Shown in pieces: positions 1-4,276 of a stretch of DNA of 6,079 nucleotides (position 1 is its first letter; every line of letters begins with the position of its first letter). The DNA comes from CAZJGF01 sp964545665 (GTDB lineage: Bacteria > Chloroflexota > Dehalococcoidia > GIF9 > AB-539-J10). The notes beneath the pieces were generated by a model. That model was not told the DNA's origin and made no database searches. It was given only the letters and a program-made list of their open reading frames with translations. The translations under genes were made by a program, and so were the position numbers. The DNA is taken from positions 1-6,079 of the forward strand of contig CAZJGF010000093.1 of assembly GCA_964545665.1 (NCBI GenBank), given 5' to 3'.

Positions 1-35
1 GCCCTGAGAGTGGACAAGCCGACTATCTTCTTCAC
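1..35 (-). CDS. 5' end of an unknown gene, cut by the left edge
   Basis: Only eleven codons are visible, reading M(GTG)KKIVGLSTLR before the edge, so no function can be given. The start is supported by a perfect AGGAGG Shine-Dalgarno at 44-49, eight bases upstream of the GTG, and by a good promoter at 56-83. The K-K followed by hydrophobic residues could begin a signal peptide or simply a cytosolic beta strand. The gene lies downstream of plsY on the same strand but has its own promoter, so it is probably an independent unit. A competing start at the overlapping GTG one base pair further upstream meets a stop at once. Confidence 0.5.
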   Translation of the reverse strand, partial: MKKIVGLSTLR

Positions 36-55
36 ACCCGCAACCTCCTAACTCG

Positions 56-83
56 ATTATACACCCAAGCAACCAGAAGTCAA
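56..83 (-). promoter_or_regulatory. Sigma70-like promoter of the left-edge gene
   Basis: On the minus strand there is TTGACT (83-78), a 16-base spacer, and a perfect TATAAT (61-56). The expected transcription start, about seven bases past the -10, is near position 49. That is right at the edge of the AGGAGG box, so the leader would be very short (roughly 14 bases before the GTG). Confidence 0.6.
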
Positions 84-135
84 AGACAGGACGAAGGTAG
101 CTATTCTGAGGCAATCTTATGTCTAATTGTCATAT

Positions 136-163
136 TTCCAGTCGCAGATTACTACGACTGGAA
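136..163. other. Perfect 9-bp inverted repeat between plsY and the left-edge gene
   Basis: TTCCAGTCG (136-144) and CGACTGGAA (155-163) are exact reverse complements around a 10-base loop. It lies downstream of plsY and about 50 bases upstream of the next minus-strand promoter. It could be a transcript end for plsY, but no T-run follows on either strand, so a regulator binding site is equally possible. The rest of 84-307 shows nothing I can support. Confidence 0.4.
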
Positions 164-307
164 GCGTTACAAGGGACAATAGGATGTCAGGCCTAAGCAA
201 TGTCTATCCTTTCCAAGTTTCGAGCCGGACCTGACTGAAGCCGTTTCTCGCTTATCCGGGTCAACCCTTGTCAGCCCCGCCCTTCTCTCAATATCACCCC
301 TCGTGTC

Positions 308-892
308 TCAGCGCATATAGCCGGCTTTTCGCTTGGCCTCATCCGGCAAATGCCTGGTAGTCAGCAAACTCGTCAAGCCTACCAGACAGGGCAGTCCAAC
401 ACTGTAACCAACCAGAACGCCCGATGCTCCTGTCAGTAGAGCTACAAGCCACAGTGGCGCAAACAGGATGGCGCCAGCCAGCTTTGTATTGCGGGTGATT
501 AGGAAGGGCACGGCACACACCGCCAGCAGGATAAGCATCGCCTGCGGCAACAAGACGCACAGGACGCCTATTGTTGTTGCCTGGCCTCTGCCGCCCCGGA
601 AACCAATATAGACAGGCCAGTTGTGACCAGCTACTACAGCGAAACCAGCTAGAAGCACCACAAGTTGCGAGGCAAAGGCTTGCGCAACCATGACCGCCAA
701 TGCTCCCTTGGATGCATCTGCTATGAGAACAGCCACACCGGTGGCAGGCCCTATTTCCCGGTAAGCATTGGCTGCCCCAACGTTGCCATCGCCAGAATTC
801 CTGATGTCTATCCCCTTGGATGCTCGGCCGGCAATGTAGGCAGACGGGATAGACCCAAGCAGGTAGCTCAACAACACCAGCACAACTGACAC
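308..892 (-). CDS. plsY: Glycerol-3-phosphate acyltransferase PlsY-like membrane protein
   Basis: PlsY transfers an acyl group from acyl-phosphate to glycerol-3-phosphate, giving lysophosphatidic acid, the first step of bacterial phospholipid synthesis at the inner membrane. The 194-residue length is normal. Family motifs are visible: GSIPSAYIAGR (13-23), GDGNVGAANAYR (34-45, the usual SGNxGATN loop), and GHNWP...FRGGRGQAT (89-106, the usual GGKG acyl-phosphate loop). Hydrophobic helices fill the rest. Departures from the usual pattern are A for T in the first loop, R for K in the second, and an atypical C-terminal tail. It may therefore be a divergent or second PlsY paralogue. The start is GTG at 892, with GGAGAGG at 902-908 nine bases upstream. 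It follows the caspase-like gene by 77 bases with no terminator seen, so read-through is possible. Confidence 0.9.
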   Translation of the reverse strand: MSVVLVLLSYLLGSIPSAYIAGRASKGIDIRNSGDGNVGAANAYREIGPATGVAVLIADASKGALAVMVAQAFASQLVVLLAGFAVVAGHNWPVYIGFRGGRGQATTIGVLCVLLPQAMLILLAVCAVPFLITRNTKLAGAILFAPLWLVALLTGASGVLVGYSVGLPCLVGLTSLLTTRHLPDEAKRKAGYMR

Positions 893-902
893 CGGCCGTT
901 AC

Positions 903-926
903 CTCTCCAAATCCCCTGGCTGTGCT
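903..926 (-). repeat. Dispersed intergenic repeat, copy A
   Basis: This 24-base stretch matches copy B (2120-2146) at 21 of 24 positions. It lies 43 bases downstream of the caspase-like gene stop. In this copy the repeat's GGAGAG edge supplies the plsY Shine-Dalgarno. See copies B and C. Confidence 0.6.
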
Positions 927-969
927 TTGTCCTAACGCCTATCTCGGCTCATACACAGATCCTATTCAA

Positions 970-1878
970 CTAGAGAAGCAAATCGTTATCGAAAGAATCG
1001 CTTATTGTCGGCTTCTGCCCTTTACAGTTAGCCTTGGCATAGTCAAAGGCCTCTTCGACGGTAACATCCTGTGTATTTGCATCGTTGTCATGGTCATATT
1101 TATCTGCCAGGCCTTGCCGCATCCCTTCGTCAACAAAGTAGTAGCTGAACTGGCCGTTCCCCCACTGGTCATCCTCGTAGGCAGTTCCGCTCTCGGTGGT
1201 CGCCATATTGATGACTCTCCCGGCACCCTTTACGTCGGTCATACCGCCAGCAAGGCAGGTGTCAAATACAAAGATGATTCTCGAAGTGTCGAAGCCAGCG
1301 AACCAGTCTCTGAGCTGACCATCCCAGATGTAGGCTAATTCTCCAGATTCGCTGCCATCGTGGCTGACAATCGCCTCATCAATCTTTTCCTTGTCATCAT
1401 CCATTGCCAGACCTCTAGCGCCATGGCCGCTGAAGAAAAAGACAACCTCATCACCTTCTCCCTCTTTGCCCTTTATATCGCTGATGGCGCCCTGGATGTT
1501 GCCGAAGCTAGCATCCAGGTCCTTGAGCAGGTGAATGTTACCCGCAGTGTAACCATAGCCAGTGAGAGCCGCATACATGTCATCAGCGTCATCATCCGAG
1601 TAATTGAGGTCATTCCCTGTCCCGGGGTAGTCGGAAATACCGACTATAATAGCGTACTTCTCTCCCGTGCACTCTTCCCCCAGAACGCCAGTTGCTGCAT
1701 ACTTGCTTGGCTTACCTCCGCCATGACCGTGCCCGTGGCCATGAAGACTAACTTTCTTCACCAGCTCAACATTGGCTGCTGGCAAAGGCTTGTCTTTATC
1801 GGGCTTGGCAACAGCAACTAGCGGCACCAGTGCAATAACTAGCACTGCTACCAATACAGCCACAATTAACCTTTTCAT
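970..1878 (-). CDS. Secreted caspase-like (peptidase C14 family) protein
   Basis: This is a predicted secreted cysteine peptidase of the caspase/metacaspase fold, 302 residues. A signal peptide covers residues 1-24 (MKRLIVAVLV..., probable cleavage after VAVA). A linker follows with a histidine-glycine run (46-53). The p20-like domain starts with KYAIIVGISDY (74-84). The catalytic pair is visible: His152 in SGHG and Cys208 in DTCLAGG. Acidic stretches DDDADD (95-100) and DHDNDANTQD (262-271, followed by VTVEEAF) resemble calcium-binding loops known in secreted relatives. No anchor or sorting signal is seen at the C-terminus. The ATG is preceded by GAAAGGAG at 1888-1895. Its substrate and role are unknown. 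The upstream promoter carries a palindrome, which suggests specific regulation. Family assignment is firm; activity and Ca or metal dependence are inferences. Confidence 0.9.
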   Translation of the reverse strand: MKRLIVAVLVAVLVIALVPLVAVAKPDKDKPLPAANVELVKKVSLHGHGHGHGGGKPSKYAATGVLGEECTGEKYAIIVGISDYPGTGNDLNYSDDDADDMYAALTGYGYTAGNIHLLKDLDASFGNIQGAISDIKGKEGEGDEVVFFFSGHGARGLAMDDDKEKIDEAIVSHDGSESGELAYIWDGQLRDWFAGFDTSRIIFVFDTCLAGGMTDVKGAGRVINMATTESGTAYEDDQWGNGQFSYYFVDEGMRQGLADKYDHDNDANTQDVTVEEAFDYAKANCKGQKPTISDSFDNDLLL

Positions 1879-1927
1879 TTTTCATGTCTCCTTTCTAAAT
1901 CCTGGTTGTACCCGTGGGCTTGCTTAT

Positions 1928-1956
1928 ATTATACGACTATTGCTCATTGAGCAATC
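1928..1956 (-). promoter_or_regulatory. Predicted promoter of the caspase-like gene
   Basis: There is a perfect TATAAT on the minus strand at 1933-1928. The region 17 bases upstream reads GATTGC (1956-1951), a poor -35. The predicted start site near 1921 leaves a leader of about 43 bases before the ATG. A strong -10 with a weak -35 covered by a palindrome fits control by a bound regulator. Confidence 0.5.
1939..1955. promoter_or_regulatory. 17-bp perfect palindrome, operator-like
   Basis: ATTGCTCA-T-TGAGCAAT is an exact 8-bp inverted repeat around one central base. It overlaps the -35 and spacer of the promoter for the caspase-like gene. Size, symmetry and position fit a homodimeric helix-turn-helix regulator site. 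Which regulator binds is unknown, and no regulator gene is in the window. Confidence 0.5.
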
Positions 1957-2001
1957 GTACAGTCCAGTGTAATCATATTCTACCATGAACAGCCAAGCTG
2001 A

Positions 2002-2073
2002 CTATAGCTATCCTCAATGCGACACAAACTGCTAAACTAGCTCACTATACAGCCATGTCAGATTGAAAGCTCT
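2002..2073 (+). repeat. Long direct repeat, copy 1
   Basis: Positions 2002-2046 match 4201-4245 at 43 of 45 bases. A weaker match with a small gap continues to about 2065 in copy 1 and 4265 in copy 2. Both copies lie between genes in the same orientation, 2.2 kb apart. This copy lies in the 1879-2223 intergenic stretch. That stretch also holds the caspase promoter, the T-tract array, repeat copy B and a weak hairpin terminator, but no gene I can support. Confidence 0.75.
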
Positions 2074-2075
2074 TG

Positions 2076-2096
2076 TTTTTGGTTTTTCGTTTTTAG
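2076..2096. repeat. Three tandem TTTTTNN units
   Basis: TTTTTGG, TTTTTCG and TTTTTAG follow each other exactly (7-base period). It is upstream of the caspase-like promoter, as A-tracts on the minus strand. It could bend DNA or act as an upstream element, but a 7-base spacing is not in phase with the helix. Confidence 0.5.
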
Positions 2097-2119
2097 CTCC
2101 TTCATACTGGCTGGAAAGC

Positions 2120-2146
2120 CTCTCCAAATCTGCTGGCTGAGCTAAA
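2120..2146 (-). repeat. Dispersed intergenic repeat, copy B
   Basis: On the plus strand it begins CTCTCCAAATCTGCTGGCTG and ends RGCTAAA. It matches copy C (2889-2915) at 26 of 27 positions and lies 77 bases downstream of the iron-sulfur flavoprotein stop, in the same orientation as copies A and C. Confidence 0.7.
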
Positions 2147-2165
2147 TAAAGAATAGCTGGGCTAT
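2144..2165 (-). terminator. Weak hairpin terminator candidate after the iron-sulfur flavoprotein
   Basis: On the minus strand, ATAGC-CCA-GCTAT (2165-2153) is followed by a T-rich run TCTTTATTT. The stem is only five base pairs, so termination would be weak. Position after the flavoprotein operon fits. It directly adjoins repeat copy B. Confidence 0.3.
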
Positions 2166-2223
2166 CAGTGCTCGCTTTGCTCTGCGGCTTTTCCTTTGAG
2201 AAAGGTACAGAAGCCTATCGAAG

Positions 2224-2841
2224 TCAAATAAGCCCACCTTCCTTATACTTCTGTATGGTTTTAACTACGGTTCTCCCAAGTGCCTTAGCTTCTGCCATCC
2301 CTAGCTTATCTTCTCTAACTGTCCCCTTTTCACCTGCATAAGCTATGGCTCCTCCTCCTCGATCCCATGGCCCAATCTCTTCCTCGCTTGCATAAGCTAT
2401 AGCTCCTCCTGCTGAGATCATCCGATGGATAGTAGAAAAGTTATGGAAGACGCTAAAGGCATGGCTAGCTCCCGTTCGGCGGGCAACAACTACCACACCG
2501 ACAATCTTGTTTCTTAACCTCCGCCCTTCCCTGAGTACGTAGGTTCGATCAATGAGCGCCTTCGCCTGAGCAGTTACGCTCCAGAAGTAGACTGGCGTAC
2601 CGAAGATAATCCCGTCGGCTTCCAAAAGCTTGGAGTAAATTCCCTGCATATCGTCCTCGATCCTACACTTCCCAGTCATTATGCAGGATTCACAACCATC
2701 ACATGGAGCAATATTCCTGCCACCGATGGTCACCAATTCGACCTCAGCTCCGAGATCTTTGGCACTGGCTAGTGCCTCGTTCACCAAAATCTCGGTGTTA
2801 CCCGCTCTTCGGGGGCTACAAGCAATTCCTAAAACCTTCAT
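2224..2841 (-). CDS. Iron-sulfur flavoprotein (NADPH-dependent FMN reductase / ISF family)
   Basis: This is a cytosolic electron-transfer flavoprotein of 205 residues. The FMN phosphate loop is SPRRAGNT (9-16). A compact cysteine cluster, Cys47-x2-Cys50-x2-Cys53-x5-Cys59, matches the [4Fe-4S] signature of the iron-sulfur flavoprotein family. GTPVYFWSVTAQ (81-92) is the second FMN-contact motif. Family members move electrons between ferredoxin-type donors and acceptors such as oxygen species; the partner here is unknown. I chose the ATG at 2841: GAGGAG (2849-2854) lies seven bases upstream, whereas the in-frame TTG at 2856 overlaps that box. An odd feature is that GGAIAYA occurs twice, at 145-151 and 163-169, through a partial duplication. 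It lies 69 bases after the flavodoxin gene with no promoter or terminator seen, so the two are probably co-transcribed. Confidence 0.9.
   Translation of the reverse strand: MKVLGIACSPRRAGNTEILVNEALASAKDLGAEVELVTIGGRNIAPCDGCESCIMTGKCRIEDDMQGIYSKLLEADGIIFGTPVYFWSVTAQAKALIDRTYVLREGRRLRNKIVGVVVVARRTGASHAFSVFHNFSTIHRMISAGGAIAYASEEEIGPWDRGGGAIAYAGEKGTVREDKLGMAEAKALGRTVVKTIQKYKEGGLI
2336..2413 (-). repeat. 54-base-period partial duplication inside the iron-sulfur flavoprotein gene
   Basis: Plus-strand bases 2336-2359 and 2390-2413 match at 22 of 24 positions. The spacing is 54 bases, exactly 18 codons, so the frame is kept. The encoded copies both read GGAIAYA. The sequence after each copy has diverged, so the duplication is either old or was short from the start. 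Confidence 0.65.
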
Positions 2842-2848
2842 CTTACTG

Positions 2849-2854
2849 CTCCTC
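2849..2854 (-). promoter_or_regulatory. Ribosome binding site that sets the iron-sulfur flavoprotein start
   Basis: GAGGAG on the minus strand lies seven bases before the ATG at 2841. It overlaps the alternative TTG codon at 2856-2854, which therefore cannot use it. Confidence 0.75.
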
Positions 2855-2888
2855 AATTATTTTGTTTTCGCTCTCAGTTTCTACTGCT

Positions 2889-2915
2889 CTCTCCAAATCT
2901 GCTGGCTGGGCTAAA
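2889..2915 (-). repeat. Dispersed intergenic repeat, copy C
   Basis: Differs from copy B at one of 27 bases. It overlaps the stop codon of the flavodoxin gene (TAG at 2913-2911) and fills part of the gap before the iron-sulfur flavoprotein gene. Confidence 0.7.
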
Positions 2916-3345
2916 ACTGCGCTAATTTCTTCCCCAGTTCTTTACATTCTTCTAGCACTTCAGATGATGGCTTGCCTGCTGCAACCAGGCCCTCGAACGC
3001 TTTCTTCAACTTGAAACTATTGCAGACTCTGTCAATGTTGTCTAGGGCTTGCTTCCCTCCGGCACTGCCACTGCTAAATGCAGCATAAGGCTTGTCATCT
3101 ATCTTGCCTCGCACAGTGTAAAAGACGCGGTCAAAGAAATCCTTGAGTGCTCCTGCCATATAGCCGAAGTAGACAGGTGAGCCAAAAACCACAACGTCAC
3201 AGGCGAGTAAATCATCACTCGTTGTCTCCGCTGCTTTTTTCAAAGTTACAGTAGCCCCAGCAGAAAGTGCTCCTTCGTTGACTGCCTTTGCCATTGCTTC
3301 GGTATTCCCAGTCTGGGAATGATAGATAACTAACAGCTTTACCAT
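2911..3345 (-). CDS. Flavodoxin-fold protein
   Basis: This is a small FMN-binding electron carrier or flavodoxin-like oxidoreductase, 144 residues, cytosolic. The phosphate-binding loop is SQTGNT (10-15) after the first beta strand (KLLVIYH). GSPVYFGYMAG (55-65) and SSGSAGG (91-97) are the other two flavin-contact loops in the expected order. Length fits short-chain flavodoxins. The ATG has AGGAGG at 3355-3360, nine bases upstream. It leads a likely two-gene operon with the iron-sulfur flavoprotein, which suggests electrons pass between the two or that both serve the same reductase. It could also be a WrbA-like quinone reductase fragment, but it is short for that and lacks the typical WrbA insert. 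Confidence 0.88.
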   Translation of the reverse strand: MVKLLVIYHSQTGNTEAMAKAVNEGALSAGATVTLKKAAETTSDDLLACDVVVFGSPVYFGYMAGALKDFFDRVFYTVRGKIDDKPYAAFSSGSAGGKQALDNIDRVCNSFKLKKAFEGLVAAGKPSSEVLEECKELGKKLAQF

Positions 3346-3428
3346 TACTCAGTACCTCCTTGTCCAAAATCAAATGAGTCTATCTGAACTGCTCGTCAGG
3401 TGAAGTTACAGTTCGCCAATTAATCGTA

Positions 3429-3457
3429 ATTATAGCACTGGCTGAATCAGGATTGTC
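3429..3457 (-). promoter_or_regulatory. Possible promoter of the flavodoxin/iron-sulfur flavoprotein operon
   Basis: A perfect TATAAT (3434-3429, minus strand) is preceded after 17 bases by GACAAT, a poor -35. The leader would be about 77 bases. It contains a GAACTG/CAGTTC inverted repeat (3386-3391 with 3409-3414) of unclear meaning. Confidence 0.35.
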
Positions 3458-3488
3458 TCCTTCATTTATGTCGTTTAACTACTTCGCC

Positions 3489-3637
3489 ACCAGATGCTTC
3501 GCATGGAGGAGCTTCCCCGATGGGGAAAAGTCCATGCTGGTCTGACGACGATTAACGGCTTGCAGGTTGCTGAAGTCTCGACGAGTCGAGATTATGTGTG
3601 AGTGTCAGCGAGGCAGCAAATTGCTGTTAAGCCCGTT
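3489..3637. other. Block of strong inverted repeats, possible structured RNA or mobile-element scar
   Basis: The stretch 3346-3647 has no gene, but it folds well on paper. Hairpin 1: GCATGGA (3501-3507) pairs with TCCATGC (3531-3537), with an inner TTCCCC/GGGGAA stem (3513-3518 with 3522-3527); ACCA/TGGT (3489-3492 with 3538-3541) could extend it. Hairpin 2: AACGG (3554-3558) pairs with CCGTT (3633-3637), then CTT/AAG, CAG/CTG and TTGCTG/CAGCAA (3567-3572 with 3614-3619). It is capped by an internal hairpin TCTCGAC-GA-GTCGAGA (3576-3591). No known RNA family was recognised. No clear promoter or terminator fixes its strand. Confidence 0.4.
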
Positions 3638-3647
3638 GCTAGTTCAG

Positions 3648-3805
3648 TTACTCTCGAACTCTGATTCTGTGAACCTCTGCCAAAAGTAACTTCCCTTCAT
3701 AATGATTCATGTCAGGGTAGGCTGATAAGTAATTTTTCAGCATTGCTATGAGCTGTGGATTATGAAATTGGAGATGCAGTGGTCTGTAAAGAATCTCAAA
3801 CTCAT
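3648..3805 (-). pseudogene. Remnant of a DUF5615-type (PIN-like) toxin gene
   Basis: An ATG at 3805 overlaps the DUF433 stop codon in an ATGA arrangement, as in intact antitoxin-toxin pairs. It reads MSLRFFTDHC..., which looks like the N-terminus of DUF5615 PIN-like toxins, but stops after 19 residues (TAG ending at 3746). In a second frame the sequence carries on as FHNPQLIAMLKNYL... and ends GKLLLAEVHRIRVRE at 3648, which resembles the family's C-terminal end. The gene spans only about 158 bases, against roughly 330-360 for the family. The middle, with most of the catalytic core, is missing, and the two ends are in different frames. The junction is probably near 3775. The family assignment of both ends is from memory of the family pattern and needs a profile search. 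Confidence 0.65.
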
Positions 3806-4029
3806 GTGGCTGCCACTTCAAATTCCGATAACTCACGGGCATAATCCAAACAAGCAGCAACATGTTCCTTTGCAAGGTCTGGAAATTCCCCTATAATTTC
3901 CTCAGTGGTATTACCCGCGGCCAAATATCCAAGGATGAGGCTAACTGGGATTCTAGTCCCTTTAATCCGCGGTTTACCTCGAAGCACGTCAGGTGTGCTT
4001 ACAATATAATCTCTCCAATCTACTGGCAT
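3802..4029 (-). CDS. DUF433 antitoxin
   Basis: This small protein of 75 residues is an intact, near full-length DUF433 domain: DYIVSTPDVLRGKPRIKGTR (7-26), then IPVSLILGYLAAG, EEIIGEFPDL and a C-terminal helix ACLDYARE. DUF433 proteins are winged or helix-turn-helix-like antitoxins that usually precede and neutralise a DUF5615 PIN-like nuclease, and they may repress their own operon. The partner starts four bases inside this gene's stop but is broken, so the antitoxin is now an orphan. The start is ATG at 4029 with GGGAGG (4035-4040) five bases upstream. No convincing promoter was seen in 4041-4120. It may persist to protect against a related toxin elsewhere, or simply has not yet decayed. 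Confidence 0.9.
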   Translation of the reverse strand: MPVDWRDYIVSTPDVLRGKPRIKGTRIPVSLILGYLAAGNTTEEIIGEFPDLAKEHVAACLDYARELSEFEVAAT

Positions 4030-4151
4030 GTTATCCTCCCTTCTGGATAGCGACTAGCATTCCAAACTATATTCGGGGGCCAGCCATTGGCCTGAGGTTG
4101 GGTGAGATGCCAAGGACCTACAGGTGTCATGATTTCTATTGACTGTAGCAC

Positions 4152-4180
4152 TTGTCCAATTTCCACTATGGTTGTATCTT
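4152..4180 (+). promoter_or_regulatory. Possible comEC promoter
   Basis: TTGTCC (4152-4157), 17 bases, then TATCTT (4175-4180); each box matches the consensus at four of six positions. The predicted start near 4187 would place the whole repeat copy 2 in the comEC leader of about 90 bases. Confidence 0.35.
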
Positions 4181-4200
4181 ACCACAAATAACTGTGCTCC

Positions 4201-4265
4201 CTATAGCTACCCTCAATGCGACACAAACTGGTAAACTAGCTCACTGCATAACCCACGTCGGATTA
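4201..4265 (+). repeat. Long direct repeat, copy 2
   Basis: Positions 4201-4245 match 2002-2046 at 43 of 45 bases. This copy ends 11 bases before the comEC start and would lie in its leader. The second half of the match is weaker, with a small gap. The core contains AAACTGSTAAACTAG, an internal AAACT direct repeat. Confidence 0.75.
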
Positions 4266-4276
4266 GGGGCTAGTTC

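Noticed and set aside
1360..1821. Plus-strand open frames opposite the caspase-like gene.
   Set aside because: They lack ribosome sites and family motifs and are the mirror of a clearly coding minus strand.
2056..2103. Fifteen-codon minus-strand frame (MKELKTKNQKQELSI) after a GGAGAGG in repeat copy B.
   Set aside because: Spacing to the ATG is too long (about 13 bases), and the lysine-rich text comes from the A-tract array.
2193..2205. CCTTT-GAG-AAAGG hairpin downstream of the iron-sulfur flavoprotein as a terminator.
   Set aside because: It is followed by AAAA, not T, on the minus strand, so it does not fit a terminator for that gene.
3522..3545. GGGGAAAAGTCCATGCT resembles the conserved GAGGAAAGTCC region of RNase P RNA.
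   Set aside because: Only this short stretch agrees. The rest of the conserved core is absent and the folded block is far too short; the bases are explained by the local hairpin.
3551..3640. The AACGG...CCGTT long imperfect hairpin resembles an integron attC site.
   Set aside because: The ends do not fit the RYYYAAC/GTTRRRY core boxes, and no integrase or cassette array is seen.
3746..3875. 75-residue minus-strand frame starting at 3875 as a whole gene.
   Set aside because: Its first third is an out-of-frame reading of the DUF433 gene. Only the part after the DUF433 stop looks like real (toxin-derived) coding sequence.
4012..4028. CTCTCCAATCTACTGGC resembles a fourth copy of the dispersed repeat.
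   Set aside because: It needs a gap, lacks the second half of the repeat, and lies inside conserved DUF433 codons, so it is probably chance.
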